Shown piece after piece: positions 18,243 through 26,986 of a DNA stretch of 64,000 nucleotides; the stretch's first letter is position 1; every line of letters begins with the position of its first letter. The position numbers and the translations under genes are program-made. The notes beneath the pieces are model-generated. The model searched no databases, was not told the DNA's origin, and saw only the letters and a program-made list of their open reading frames with translations. This stretch comes from Actinomycetota bacterium (lineage in GTDB: Bacteria > Actinomycetota > Coriobacteriia > Anaerosomatales > Anaerosomataceae): the NCBI GenBank assembly GCA_009773565.1, contig WSXY01000002.1:124001-188000 (forward strand). Direction: 5' to 3'.

Positions 18243-18654
18243 GGCGCCGCTTGTCGTGGTGGACGCGAGCGTCGCCGTGAAGTGGTTCGTCTACAGCGGC
18301 GAGGATAGTGTGGCGGATGCAGATGAACTCCTCGCGCGGCACATCGACGGCGAGGTGCGCTTAGCGGCCCCGTCGGTGCTCGCGCACGAGGTACTCAACG
18401 TCTTGCGTCGTCCGGGTCGTGGTGCACCCGCACTGGCCGATGCGATGGAGGCACTCTTCGAGACGGGCGTTCTGTTCGTTGCACCGGATCAGGGGCTGAT
18501 GATCCGAGCCGCCGAGTTGGTGGCCGAATGTGGGTTGTCGACATTCGACGCCGCTTACGTTGCGCTCGCCGATACCCTCGGGTGCGAGCTCATCACCGCT
18601 GACCGACGGCTCGCGCACGCCGTCGGGGATAGAATCGGCGTTCGAATTCTCTAG
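18232..18654 (+). CDS. PIN-domain toxin (VapC-like ribonuclease)
   Basis: A 140-residue PIN-domain nuclease with the expected acidic metal ligands visible: D11 (VVVDASV), E53 (LAHEVLN), D106 (STFDAAYVAL) and D124 (ITADRRL). VapC toxins cleave specific tRNA or rRNA sites when freed of antitoxin. The ATG lies inside the antitoxin gene (11-base overlap), giving coupled translation. All catalytic positions are intact, so it should be active. The target RNA is unknown. Confidence 0.9.
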   Translation: MTAEAPLVVVDASVAVKWFVYSGEDSVADADELLARHIDGEVRLAAPSVLAHEVLNVLRRPGRGAPALADAMEALFETGVLFVAPDQGLMIRAAELVAECGLSTFDAAYVALADTLGCELITADRRLAHAVGDRIGVRIL

Positions 18655-18731
18655 GATCGCCGATGTGTTTGCGTCACCCCGATTGGATACTTCTTCTCGA
18701 ATGCCTTGCCGATGACCGAGGGCCCCGGTGT

Positions 18732-18806
18732 TATAATCGAACGCCCACCCGCTAAGGGCTGCCTGGACCTGCTACCTGGGCCGGGACTGCCGGGAAGGAG
18801 CGACCG
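18732..18806 (+). promoter_or_regulatory. panB promoter (-10) and structured leader
   Basis: Perfect -10 box TATAAT at 18732-18737 without a convincing -35. The ~60-nt leader is GC-rich and can form at least two small hairpins (GCCTGG with CCTGGGC, and CCGG with CCGG around 18781-18795). A GAAGGAG ribosome-binding site precedes the ATG at 18807. Position upstream of panB invites comparison with the published 'pan' RNA motif, but I cannot confirm that match by eye. Confidence 0.4.
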
Positions 18807-19688
18807 ATGAGCGCCACCACCAATACACAGGCGCGCGTCACCACCACCACCCTGAGCGACATGAAAGTCGCCGGGGACCCCATCGTGATGGTCACCGCAT
18901 ACGACACCCCCTCCGCGCGACTCGCCGGAGAGGCGGGCGTCGACGCCATTCTCGTCGGCGATTCGCTCGGCATGACCGTGCTCGGGTACGACAGCACGCT
19001 GCCGGTCACCCTCGACGACATGCTCCGCCACACCGCTGCGGTCGTGCGCGGGACCTCGCGCGCGCTCGTGATCGCCGACATGCCGTTCCTCACGTTCCAG
19101 GTCTCGCCCAAGGAGGCTGTCCGCAACGCCGGGCGCTTGCTGGCCGAGGCGGGCGCGACCGCCGTCAAGCTTGAAGGCGGCGCGTCGATCGCGCCGACCG
19201 TCGAGCGCATGGTCGCGGCCGGCATCCCGGTTATGGGCCACATCGGCCTCACGCCGCAGTCCGTGAACGTCTTCGGTGGCTTCAAGGTGCAGGGTCGCGA
19301 GACCGACTCGGCCATCGCGCTCGTGCAAGACGCGCTCGCGCTTGAAGCAGCCGGCGCCTTCGCGGTCGTGCTCGAACTCGTGCCGGCCGAACTTGCCGCA
19401 ATCATCTCCGAAGAGCTGTCGATCCCCACGATCGGCATCGGCGCCGGTGCCGGGTGCGACGGCCAGGTACAGGTCTTCCACGACCTGCTCGGCCTTGGCA
19501 CGTTCATGCCGAAGCACGCGAAGCGTTACGCGGCGGTCGGCGATGCGATCCGCACGGCCATCAGCTCGTACGCCGCGGAGGTCCGCTCGGGTGCGTTTCC
19601 CGCCGAAGAGCACCTCTCGCATCTTGACGCCGACGTGGTCGGCGAGCTCGAGACCGCGCTGCCGCTTACGCCCGGGGAGGACGTGTGA
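18807..19688 (+). CDS. panB: PanB, ketopantoate hydroxymethyltransferase
   Basis: A 293-residue enzyme making ketopantoate from 2-ketoisovalerate and methylene-tetrahydrofolate, the first step of pantothenate synthesis. Family blocks: [64 protein letters not shown] and [19 protein letters not shown]. Start ATG at 18807 with GAAGGAG upstream. It overlaps panC and heads a tightly packed panB-panC-nadA-nadB-nadC operon. Its folate co-substrate ties it to the fol genes upstream. Confidence 0.97.
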   Translation: MSATTNTQARVTTTTLSDMKVAGDPIVMVTAYDTPSARLAGEAGVDAILVGDSLGMTVLGYDSTLPVTLDDMLRHTAAVVRGTSRALVIADMPFLTFQVSPKEAVRNAGRLLAEAGATAVKLEGGASIAPTVERMVAAGIPVMGHIGLTPQSVNVFGGFKVQGRETDSAIALVQDALALEAAGAFAVVLELVPAELAAIISEELSIPTIGIGAGAGCDGQVQVFHDLLGLGTFMPKHAKRYAAVGDAIRTAISSYAAEVRSGAFPAEEHLSHLDADVVGELETALPLTPGEDV

Positions 19689-20542
19689 CGATGGAGCGAG
19701 TCGGCTCGATCGAGGAGGTCCGCCAGGCGGTTCTCGCCGCGCGCCGCGAGGGCAAGCGCATCGCGCTCGTCCCGACGATGGGCGCGCTCCATGCGGGGCA
19801 CCTGTCGCTCGTCGACGCCGCGTGCAAGCGCGCGGACTACGTGGTGGTGTCGATCTTCGTCAACCCGACGCAGTTCGGTCCCGGCGAGGATTTCGCGGCG
19901 TACCCGCGGGACCTCGAGCGCGACTTCGACCTGCTCCGCTCCGAGGGTGCCGACCTCGTCTTCACGCCGAGCGTCGACGCGATGTACGCGGCTGACGCCC
20001 AGGTGACCGTCGCGCCCGGTCCCCTCGGTGACGTCTTCGAGGGCGAGATCCGCCCCGGGCACTTCTCGGGCGTGTGCACGGTCGTCGCCAAGCTCTTCGG
20101 GATCGTCCAGCCCGACCTCGCGTTCTTCGGCGAGAAGGACTTCCAGCAGCTCGCCATCGTCAAGCGCATGGTGTGCGACCTCGACCTGCCCGTGCGCATC
20201 GTGGCGTGCCCGATCGTCCGGGTGCCTGACGGTCTCGCGCTCTCAAGCCGCAACGTCTACCTCTCAGCCGGGGAGCGCCACGCGGCCACCGTGCTCTACC
20301 GCGCGCTCCGCACCGCCGAGACGCTCGCGCTCGGTGGCGAGACCGACGCCGCACTGCTCGCCGAAGCGATGCGCGCGTGTATCGCCGAGGAGCCGCTCGC
20401 GACGCTCGACTACGCGGCGGTCATCGACCCGGCGACGCTCCGGACGCTTGACGTGCTTGCGGGTCCCGCACGCGCCCTCGTGGCGGTCCGGCTCGGCGAG
20501 ACGCGACTCATCGACAACATGCCGCTATCGACGGGAGCCTAG
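19685..20542 (+). CDS. panC: PanC, pantothenate synthetase
   Basis: A 285-residue ATP-dependent ligase joining pantoate and beta-alanine. Motifs seen: [15 protein letters not shown] near the N terminus (the HXGH nucleotide-binding element), [24 protein letters not shown] and ALSSRNVYL. The start is GTG at 19685, overlapping the panB stop, or ATG at 19691 two codons on. It is followed three bases later by nadA rather than by panD, so the source of beta-alanine lies outside the window or uses another route. Confidence 0.97.
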   Translation: MTMERVGSIEEVRQAVLAARREGKRIALVPTMGALHAGHLSLVDAACKRADYVVVSIFVNPTQFGPGEDFAAYPRDLERDFDLLRSEGADLVFTPSVDAMYAADAQVTVAPGPLGDVFEGEIRPGHFSGVCTVVAKLFGIVQPDLAFFGEKDFQQLAIVKRMVCDLDLPVRIVACPIVRVPDGLALSSRNVYLSAGERHAATVLYRALRTAETLALGGETDAALLAEAMRACIAEEPLATLDYAAVIDPATLRTLDVLAGPARALVAVRLGETRLIDNMPLSTGA

Positions 20543-20545
20543 GCC

Positions 20546-21469
20546 GTGACACCGCGCGAGGACATCACCGCCATCCAGGCCGAGATCCGGCGCCTTGCGC
20601 GTGAGCGCGACGCCGTCGTCATCGCGCACAACTACCAGCGCGCCGAGGTGCAGGACGCCGCGTCGTTCGTCGGCGATTCGCTCGGGCTGTCTCGCGAGGC
20701 GGCGCAGACCGACGCATCGGTCATCGTCTTCGCGGGAGTGCACTTCATGGCCGAGACCGCGAAGATCCTCTCGCCGGAGCGAATGGTGTTGCTGCCCGAG
20801 CCCGGCGCCGGTTGCCCGATGGCCAACATGATCACCGCCGAGCAGGCCCGCGCGTTCAAGGCCGAGCACCCCGGGCTGCCGCTCGTGACGTACGTGAACT
20901 CCTCGGCGGCAGTCAAAGCCGAGACCGATATCTGCTGCACCTCGGCCAACGCAGTCGAAGTCGTGCGCTCGCTTGGTGTGCCGAAGGTGCTTTTCGCGCC
21001 GGACCGCAATCTTGGCGCGTGGGTCGCCTCGCAGCTTCCCGAGGTCGAGATCATCTCGTGGGACGGGTACTGCCCGATCCACGATGTGGTCACGCCCAAG
21101 ATGGTCATCGAGATGGTGGACATCCACCCGCTCGCTGAGGTGCTTACCCATCCCGAGTGTCGCCCCGACGTGAACTCGATTGCCGACGCGGTGCTCTCCA
21201 CGAGCGGCATGCTCCGGCACGTCGTGACGTCGCCCGCGGACGAGTTCGTCGTGGTGACAGAGGTCGGGCTGCTCCACGGCCTCTCGAAGGCGGCTCCGGG
21301 CAAGCGCTTCTACAACGTCGAGCCCAAGATGCTCTGCCCGAACATGAAGCTCACGACGCTCACGAAGGTGCGCGACTGCATCCGCGACATGACCGGCGAG
21401 GTGACGGTGCCCGATGACATCCGCGAGCGCGCTCTCGCGTCCGTCGAGCGGATGGTGGCGCTCGGGTGA
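20546..21469 (+). CDS. nadA: NadA, quinolinate synthase
   Basis: A 307-residue [4Fe-4S] enzyme that condenses iminoaspartate with dihydroxyacetone phosphate to quinolinate. Cluster cysteines are visible in the contexts SSAAVKAETDICCTSANA, a central one in HPEC, and a C-terminal EPKMLCPNMK. The N-terminal block is AHNYQRAEVQDAASFVGDSL. GTG start three bases after panC; the end overlaps nadB by four bases. With nadB and nadC it makes the full de novo pyridine route. Confidence 0.97.
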   Translation: MTPREDITAIQAEIRRLARERDAVVIAHNYQRAEVQDAASFVGDSLGLSREAAQTDASVIVFAGVHFMAETAKILSPERMVLLPEPGAGCPMANMITAEQARAFKAEHPGLPLVTYVNSSAAVKAETDICCTSANAVEVVRSLGVPKVLFAPDRNLGAWVASQLPEVEIISWDGYCPIHDVVTPKMVIEMVDIHPLAEVLTHPECRPDVNSIADAVLSTSGMLRHVVTSPADEFVVVTEVGLLHGLSKAAPGKRFYNVEPKMLCPNMKLTTLTKVRDCIRDMTGEVTVPDDIRERALASVERMVALG

Positions 21470-23118
21470 GCGCGCCTGCCGGCCCCCGCTACCTCCTCGG
21501 CTTCGACACTGACGCGCTGCCTCGCCGCGAGTGTGACGTGCTCGTCGTCGGCAGCGGCATCGCCGGGCTTGTTGCGGCGCTCCAGGCATCCGCTTTCGCG
21601 CGCGTCCTCCTCGTCACCAAAGGTGAGCTTTCCGAGACGAACACCTGGTACGCGCAGGGCGGCATCGCCGGCGCTGTTGGCGAGATGGACTCGGTCGAGT
21701 TGCATCTCTCGGACACGCTCGTCGTCGGCCAGGGGCTCTGCGAGCCCGAGGTCGTGCGCGCTGTCGTGGGCGAGGCGGTCGACGCGCTTGCGGAGCTCCA
21801 GCAGCTTGGCGTCGCCTTCGATCGCGCGGCTGACGGGCGCGTCGCGCTCGCGCGCGAGGGCGGGCACTCGCTTCCGCGCGTGCTGCACACGGGAGACGCG
21901 ACCGGCGCCGAAGTACAAGACACCCTCTCGGCTGTCGTGCGCCGGAGCCCCGGCATCGAGCTCATCGAGGAAGCGTTCCTCGTCGATCTGCTGACCGAGA
22001 ACGGCCGCTGCGTTGGCGCTCTCGTGCTCGAGCAGGGTGCGAGCGAGCCGACGGCCGTGTGGGCGGGCGCGACGGTGCTTGCCACCGGCGGTTGCGGCCA
22101 GGTCTACCGCATCACCACCAACCCGCTTATCGCAACGGGCGACGGTATCGCTGCCGCGTGGCGCGCGGGTGCAGAGCTGGCCGACATGGAGTTCGTGCAG
22201 TTCCACCCGACGGCGTTTGACAGCGCATCGAGCCCGAAATTCCTCATCACCGAGGCGCTCCGTGGCGACGGCGCCTACCTGCTCGACTGTAGCGAACAGC
22301 GCTTCATGCCCGGCATCCACCCGCTTGCCGAACTCGCACCGCGCGACGTCGTGAGCCGCGAGATCGAGAAGGTGATGGCGCGTTGCGGTCGCCCGAACGT
22401 GTGGCTCGACGCGCGCCACCTCGGCGAGACGCACCTCCGCGAGCGCTTCCCGAACATCTGGGAGACGTGCGCCGAGGCTGGTTTCAACCTCGCGCGCGAT
22501 CTCATCCCCGTCGCGCCTGCCGCGCACTACATGGTCGGCGGTGTGCTCGTCGACATCGACGGCCGCTCGACGCTGCCGGGCCTTTACGCGTCGGGTGAAG
22601 TGACCTCCTCGGGCCTGCACGGCGCGAACCGCCTTGCGAGCAACTCGCTCCTCGAGGGCCTTGTCTTCTCGCGCCGGATTGTGCGCGCCCTGGCCTCGAC
22701 GGCGCTCGTTCCGGGCGTATCGCGCATCGTCGTTGACGTCCCTGGCGACACCACGTGCGGGACGGATCTTGCGCGCGCGACTATCCAGAACACGATGAGC
22801 TCCTCGGTGGGGATGACGCGCACGCGGGACGTCCTTGCCGCAGCGTGCGACTTGCTGACCGAGCTCGAGGGCGTGCTTGGCGGTCCGGCCGTCGATGTCG
22901 AGGCGATGGAGTCGCGCAATATGGCGACCGTTGCTGGGCTGATCGCCCGGGCCGCGCAGTACCGTTGCGAGAGCCGCGGCACCCACTACCGTGCCGATTT
23001 CCCGCAGCGCGATGACGAGCACTGGCGCTTCCGGCTGGCGTGGCGTCGCGAGGTCGGGGCACCCCGCGAGATTCCCGTGGGCGCCGCGCCCGAAGCCGGC
23101 GCTGTCGGACTGGAGTGA
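21466..23118 (+). CDS. nadB: NadB, L-aspartate oxidase
   Basis: A 550-residue FAD enzyme oxidising aspartate to iminoaspartate for NadA. The N-terminal dinucleotide-binding motif is VVGSGIAGLVAAL, followed by ETNTWYAQGGIAG and, in the middle, EFVQFHPTAF and AAHYMVGGVLVD. GEVTSSGLHGANRLASNSL marks the FAD-linked active-site region. In anaerobes fumarate can serve as electron acceptor. GTG start overlapping nadA by four bases; nadC follows within six bases. Confidence 0.97.
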   Translation: MSAPAGPRYLLGFDTDALPRRECDVLVVGSGIAGLVAALQASAFARVLLVTKGELSETNTWYAQGGIAGAVGEMDSVELHLSDTLVVGQGLCEPEVVRAVVGEAVDALAELQQLGVAFDRAADGRVALAREGGHSLPRVLHTGDATGAEVQDTLSAVVRRSPGIELIEEAFLVDLLTENGRCVGALVLEQGASEPTAVWAGATVLATGGCGQVYRITTNPLIATGDGIAAAWRAGAELADMEFVQFHPTAFDSASSPKFLITEALRGDGAYLLDCSEQRFMPGIHPLAELAPRDVVSREIEKVMARCGRPNVWLDARHLGETHLRERFPNIWETCAEAGFNLARDLIPVAPAAHYMVGGVLVDIDGRSTLPGLYASGEVTSSGLHGANRLASNSLLEGLVFSRRIVRALASTALVPGVSRIVVDVPGDTTCGTDLARATIQNTMSSSVGMTRTRDVLAAACDLLTELEGVLGGPAVDVEAMESRNMATVAGLIARAAQYRCESRGTHYRADFPQRDDEHWRFRLAWRREVGAPREIPVGAAPEAGAVGLE

Positions 23119-23123
23119 TCGAG

Positions 23124-24029
23124 ATGCCGATTCCCCCGCTTCCACCGATCGACGACGTCGTAGCCGCTGCGCTCGCGGAAGACTTCGGCATTCCCGTCGG
23201 CCGCCTCGCCGGCGAGGACTTCGCGCTGCTTGCGCGCGATGTGACCTCGGCTGCGGTCGTTCCCGATGACGCCCGTTTCACCGGCGTCATCGCCGCCCGC
23301 GGAGACGCCGTCGTGTGCGGCCTGCCGGTTGTCGCGCGCGTCTTCGAGCTGCTCGCGGCGGCCGTCGGCTCACCCGACGACGTCGAGGTACTCCCGCTCG
23401 TTGCCGAGGGAACCCGCGTCGTTGCGGGCGTGCCGGTCATGGAAGTCGCGGGTTCGGCTCGCATCGTACTCGCCGCCGAACGGACCGCGCTCGACTTCCT
23501 CATGGTGCTCTCGGGCATCGCGAGCGAGGCGAATCGCTGGCAGACCGAGGCGGGCGAGCGGCTCCGCGTGTTCGATACCCGCAAGACGTTGCCCGGCCTT
23601 CGCGCGCTCAGCAAGTACGCGGTGGCGGTCGGCGGCGCGCACAACCATCGCGCCGGACTCTGGGACATGGTGCTCGTGAAGGACAACCATCTCGCGTACG
23701 CGGGTGGCGTGAGCGCGGCGCTCGCGAGTGCGCGCGCAAGCGCGCCCGGGCTGCGCGTGGAGATCGAAGCCGACACGCTCGAGCAGGCGCTCGAAGCCGC
23801 CTGCGCCGGCGCGGATATCGTCATGCTCGACAACTTCGATGACGCTGCGCTCGCTGCGGCGGTCGAGGCGATTCGCGCGACTGGTGCACCATGCGAGATA
23901 GAGGCATCCGGCGGCATCCGGTTCGAGCGCCTGCGCTCGCTCGGGGCCACCGGCGTCGACATCGTTTCTTCAAGCGCGATCGCCCTTGCCCAGCCCGCCG
24001 ATTTCGGGCTAGATGAACTGAGCGCGTAG
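23124..24029 (+). CDS. nadC: NadC, nicotinate-nucleotide pyrophosphorylase
   Basis: A 301-residue quinolinate phosphoribosyltransferase. Diagnostic blocks: ALAEDFG near the start, DTRKTLPGLRALSKYAV, GGAHNHRAGLWDMVLVKDNH, MLDNFDD and EASGGIRFERL. The ATG at 23124 has GGAG eight bases upstream; a GTG at 23115 overlapping the nadB stop is the alternative. It completes nadABC and appears to be the last gene of the pan-nad operon. Confidence 0.96.
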   Translation: MPIPPLPPIDDVVAAALAEDFGIPVGRLAGEDFALLARDVTSAAVVPDDARFTGVIAARGDAVVCGLPVVARVFELLAAAVGSPDDVEVLPLVAEGTRVVAGVPVMEVAGSARIVLAAERTALDFLMVLSGIASEANRWQTEAGERLRVFDTRKTLPGLRALSKYAVAVGGAHNHRAGLWDMVLVKDNHLAYAGGVSAALASARASAPGLRVEIEADTLEQALEAACAGADIVMLDNFDDAALAAAVEAIRATGAPCEIEASGGIRFERLRSLGATGVDIVSSSAIALAQPADFGLDELSA

Positions 24030-24080
24030 CCGCGCCGCACCATCGCATCCCCGGCATGCCCCTCTAACGCGAGAGAATCC

Positions 24081-24539
24081 GTGACTCCAGACGCCGAAAC
24101 CATCAGAGCCGCCTATATCGAGTGGGTTCGACGCGCCACATTCTCGGGCGCCGGACTCTTCGTTCTTATCGCCGCCGAGCAGCTCGCCGTGCGCTCGGAT
24201 TTTTGGGGCGCACCCGGTGGTGGCGGAGCGCTGCGTTATCTCTTCTGGTCGGTCGGAGTCGCCGCCGTGTTCGTTGGCAGGAACATGAAGCAGCGCGGGT
24301 TGGCGGCCGGCGCCGATACACTCGAGGCATCGCGCTCGCTCTCGTGGAAGCTCGTCGTGTTCGCGCTCATTCCGGCACCGATCGGCTTTATACTGTCGTT
24401 TCTGACGCGCAGCGCAGTCGACTTTCTCGCGATGCTGCTTGTCTCGCTTGTTGCGTTCGCGCTCCTGTTTCCCCCTTACAAACTGTGGCTCGCCTGGAAC
24501 ACTCCGGTTGCGCCTGCCGACGAGAGTGAGCCCGCATGA
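24081..24539 (+). CDS. small integral membrane protein, unknown function
   Basis: A 152-residue protein with about four hydrophobic segments (residues ~20-36, 48-64, 88-108 and 114-136) and a short acidic C terminus. No family was recognised. GTG start at 24081 without a strong ribosome-binding site. It overlaps the DedA-family gene by four bases (ATGA), so the two are likely co-translated. A role with DedA in the membrane is possible but not shown. Confidence 0.7.
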   Translation: MTPDAETIRAAYIEWVRRATFSGAGLFVLIAAEQLAVRSDFWGAPGGGGALRYLFWSVGVAAVFVGRNMKQRGLAAGADTLEASRSLSWKLVVFALIPAPIGFILSFLTRSAVDFLAMLLVSLVAFALLFPPYKLWLAWNTPVAPADESEPA

Positions 24540-25282
24540 CACCGCAGACCGGCGTCCCCGTTATCGATTGGTTCCTCGCCGCGCTGAACGACTGGGGCTA
24601 CCTGATCGTCTTCCTGCTCGCCATCTCCGAGAACCTCTTCATCATCGGCTCGTTCACGCCCGGCGAGACGATCGTCATGGCGGCGGGCTTTGTGACCATC
24701 AAGGGCTCGCTCGACCCGACGCTTGTGACCGCCTGCGCGGTGGCCGGCGCGCTGATCGGCGCGAACATCTCGTATACCTTCGGACGGCGAGGCGGGCGGG
24801 CTGCACTCCTGCGCTGGGGAGGTCGCTTCTTTGACGAGGAGCGCATCATCGCGGCAGAGGAGTATTTCGAGCGGCACGGCAACAAGACGGTCGTGATCTC
24901 GCGGTTTGCCGCGCTCTTCAAGAACTTCGTGCCGGTTATCGCCGGCGCCTCCAAGATGCGAATCTGGATCTTCGAGCTGTGGATGCTCATCGGCGCGACG
25001 ATCTACACGCTGCTCATGCTCGTTCTGGGCAGGGTCTTTGCCGAGAACTTCGACAAGGCGCTCCGCATTGCGCGCAACATCACGTGGTTCGGGATGGTGC
25101 TGCTCGTCGTTATGGTGGCGTTCCTATTGTGGGGTCGTCGAAAGTACACAAAGCGCAAGGTCGAAGTGCTCGCTAGCGCGGCCGAGGCCGACCATGACGG
25201 CGAGAATGGGTCGGAGCACGGTGCGGCCCCGGGCGCGCTCTCGGCAGACGCCGTGGCGGAGGCTCCGGATGAAGAGCCGTAG
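24536..25282 (+). CDS. DedA-family membrane protein (VTT domain)
   Basis: A 248-residue protein with the DedA/VTT layout: an N-terminal re-entrant region containing ENLFIIGSFTPGET, a glycine-rich stretch, then FGRRGGR, the conserved EEYFERHGNKTVVISRF block with the SRF(A/V) arginine, and KNFVPVIAGASKM. Family members act as lipid scramblases or flippases or support proton-motive-force-linked transport. The C-terminal ~35 residues are a charged acidic tail. The ATG overlaps the preceding membrane protein by four bases; the end overlaps birA by 14 bases. Confidence 0.9.
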   Translation: MTPQTGVPVIDWFLAALNDWGYLIVFLLAISENLFIIGSFTPGETIVMAAGFVTIKGSLDPTLVTACAVAGALIGANISYTFGRRGGRAALLRWGGRFFDEERIIAAEEYFERHGNKTVVISRFAALFKNFVPVIAGASKMRIWIFELWMLIGATIYTLLMLVLGRVFAENFDKALRIARNITWFGMVLLVVMVAFLLWGRRKYTKRKVEVLASAAEADHDGENGSEHGAAPGALSADAVAEAPDEEP

Positions 25283-26264
25283 GTCGCTCGTCGCTGCCGC
25301 GCTCGCGAAGGCGGGCGGCGTCGGGGTGTCGGGCGAGCAGCTCGGGAAGCTTCTCGGCATAAGCCGGGTGGCGATCGCCAAGCACATCACTGCACTCCGA
25401 GATGCCGGTTACGAGATCAGCGCAGTTCACGGCGAGGGCTACCGCCTCAACGCGATGCCGCAGCGGCTCGTACCCGTTGAAGTCGAGCGGCTGCTCGTAG
25501 AACCGCTTTGGACCCGCATCGAGGGATCGCCCGAGACCGCTTCGACCAACGATGACTGCAAGGCGCTCGCGCGCGCCGGTGCGCTCGCGGGCACGGTGGT
25601 CATGAGCGGGCGGCAGACCGGCGGCAAGGGTCGGCTCGGCCGCACGTGGGTCTCGCCTGTTGGCGGCGTGTATCTTTCCGCGCTCCTGACGCCGTCGTGC
25701 GGGCCTGCTGATGTCGCTCCGCTCGCTCTTGCGTGTGCACTCGGCGTTGCGCGCGGGCTCGAGTCCCTCGGCGTCGACTGCCAGCTGAAGTGGCCGAACG
25801 ATGTCCTCATCGGAGGCCGCAAGGTAGCGGGTATTCTGCTCGAGATGTCAGCCGAGGCCGACCGTGTCGACTGGGTGGTTGTCGGGTGCGGCATCAATGT
25901 CGCGCGTGCCGAGGGCTGCTTCGCGGAGGCCGCGTTTCTTGCGGACGTCGTCGAGGTGCCGCCATCGAATGTCGCGGCGGCGGTTCTCGACGGCATCGCG
26001 GTCGCGTATCGTGATTTTGAAGCGGGTGGGTTCGCGGCGATGCGCGCTGCGTACGAATCGCGCCACTCGCTTGCAGCGTGCGAGGTCGTCGTCCGCGACG
26101 GCACCGGCCGCATCGTCGCGGCGGGGGAGTCGGTCGGCGTCGACGACGCAGGGCGCCTGCTCGTGCGCGACGCGAGCGGGATCGTGCCAGTCGTCGCAGG
26201 CGAGGTTACCTTGCGCCAGCCCGAGAGGAATGGCGACGTTGACGCGCCGCCTGCGGGCGTTTAG
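25269..26264 (+). CDS. birA: BirA, bifunctional biotin-protein ligase and repressor
   Basis: A 331-residue protein with an N-terminal winged helix (residues ~5-60, LGKLLGISRVAIAKHITAL) and a biotin-ligase domain. The ligase domain shows the adenylate loop GGKGRLGRTW, the block LKWPNDVLIGGRKVAGIL and a C-terminal SH3-like domain. It attaches biotin to carboxylase carrier domains. The HTH makes it the group II type that also represses biotin genes. The ATG at 25269 lies 14 bases inside the DedA-family gene. A matching operator precedes bioY at 52123-52151 in this window, supporting the repressor role. Confidence 0.95.
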   Translation: MKSRRSLVAAALAKAGGVGVSGEQLGKLLGISRVAIAKHITALRDAGYEISAVHGEGYRLNAMPQRLVPVEVERLLVEPLWTRIEGSPETASTNDDCKALARAGALAGTVVMSGRQTGGKGRLGRTWVSPVGGVYLSALLTPSCGPADVAPLALACALGVARGLESLGVDCQLKWPNDVLIGGRKVAGILLEMSAEADRVDWVVVGCGINVARAEGCFAEAAFLADVVEVPPSNVAAAVLDGIAVAYRDFEAGGFAAMRAAYESRHSLAACEVVVRDGTGRIVAAGESVGVDDAGRLLVRDASGIVPVVAGEVTLRQPERNGDVDAPPAGV

Positions 26265-26276
26265 GGTTTACCGAGT

Positions 26277-26293
26277 CGCCCGGTCTCCGGGCG
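26277..26293 (+). other. GC-rich hairpin between birA and the FKBP gene
   Basis: Perfect 7-bp inverted repeat (26277-26283 with 26287-26293) around a 3-nt loop, 12 bases after the birA stop. There is no U-tract behind it, so it may be a weak terminator or an RNA-stability element. Confidence 0.4.
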
Positions 26294-26324
26294 CCCAGAC
26301 CGCATCGTTTCGAGGAGGCACTCC

Positions 26325-26765
26325 ATGCCCGCAGTTTCCGGTGACACGGTCACCGTCCACTACACCGGTACGCTCGCCGACGGTACGCAGTTCGACTCGA
26401 GCGAAGGTCGCGAGCCGCTGCTCTTCACCCTCGGTGCAGGCGACGTCATCCCCGGCTTCGACGAGGCCGTCACAGGTCTCGAGCCCGGCGAGAAGACGAC
26501 GGTCACGATTCCGTCCGATGAGGCGTACGGCCCCCGCTACGACGAGGCTGTCCAGGAAGTCCCCATCGACGCATTTGGTGAAGGTGCTCCGGACATCGGC
26601 GCCGTGATCACGGTCATCGCCGATGACAGCTCACGCATGGCTGCCAGCGTCGTAGCAATCAGCGATGATTTGATGACCGTAACGGTCGATTTCAACCATC
26701 CGCTCGCCGGCGAGGAGCTCACCTTCGAGATTGAGCTCGTAGAGATTGTTCCGGCCTCAGCGTAG
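26325..26765 (+). CDS. FKBP-type peptidyl-prolyl cis-trans isomerase (SlyD-like)
   Basis: A 146-residue cytoplasmic isomerase with the SlyD arrangement: an FKBP strand VTVHYTGTLADGTQFDSS, then GDVIPGFDEAVTGLEPGE, an inserted chaperone flap from about residue 65 to 120, and the closing FNHPLAGEELTFEIELV. The histidine-rich metal tail of E. coli SlyD is absent. GGAGG lies upstream of the ATG at 26325. It stands alone between birA and the cytochrome island. Confidence 0.92.
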   Translation: MPAVSGDTVTVHYTGTLADGTQFDSSEGREPLLFTLGAGDVIPGFDEAVTGLEPGEKTTVTIPSDEAYGPRYDEAVQEVPIDAFGEGAPDIGAVITVIADDSSRMAASVVAISDDLMTVTVDFNHPLAGEELTFEIELVEIVPASA

Positions 26766-26781
26766 GCGCGTTGCCGTCGCG

Positions 26782-26986
26782 TTGACATGCTGTAACAGCA
26801 ACACCTATTGTGTGGTCAGGTCATGTGACCCTCGGCACAAGGCGGAGTCGTTCGTTGCCGACGTCTGCGTTCCGGGGAGGGTGCCGGTACACCCGCAATC
26901 GTGAATGTCGCGTAGCACGTGATCGAAGAGGTCGGTTGTCTGGGGGGAAGGCGCTTGCGCGCCCGGTCCCCGCACGAGGGTAGGGG
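26782..26986 (+). promoter_or_regulatory. promoter and long leader of cytochrome block A
   Basis: TTGACA (26782-26787), 18 bases, TATTGT (26806-26811). Between the boxes lies the small palindrome TGCTGTAACAGCA (26788-26800). Just downstream is GGTCA-TG-TGACC (26819-26830). About 170 nt of non-coding leader separate the promoter from the GTG at 26987. I see no known riboswitch in it. TGTAAC at 26791-26796 equals one half of the operator found at 34354 and 44601, but the second half is missing. Confidence 0.5.

Noticed and set aside
18640-18655. tRNA T-loop-like sequence GTTCGAATTC
   Set aside because: It is inside the 3' end of vapC; no acceptor stem, D-arm or anticodon arm can be built around it.
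21310-23145. Long minus-strand frame opposite nadA/nadB (about 610 codons)
   Set aside because: Shadow of nadB; no family features and it would bury conserved genes.
26788-26800. Third copy of the TGTAAC operator before cytochrome block A
   Set aside because: Only the TGTAAC half is present; the expected GTTACA half at the right spacing is missing, though a different small palindrome exists.
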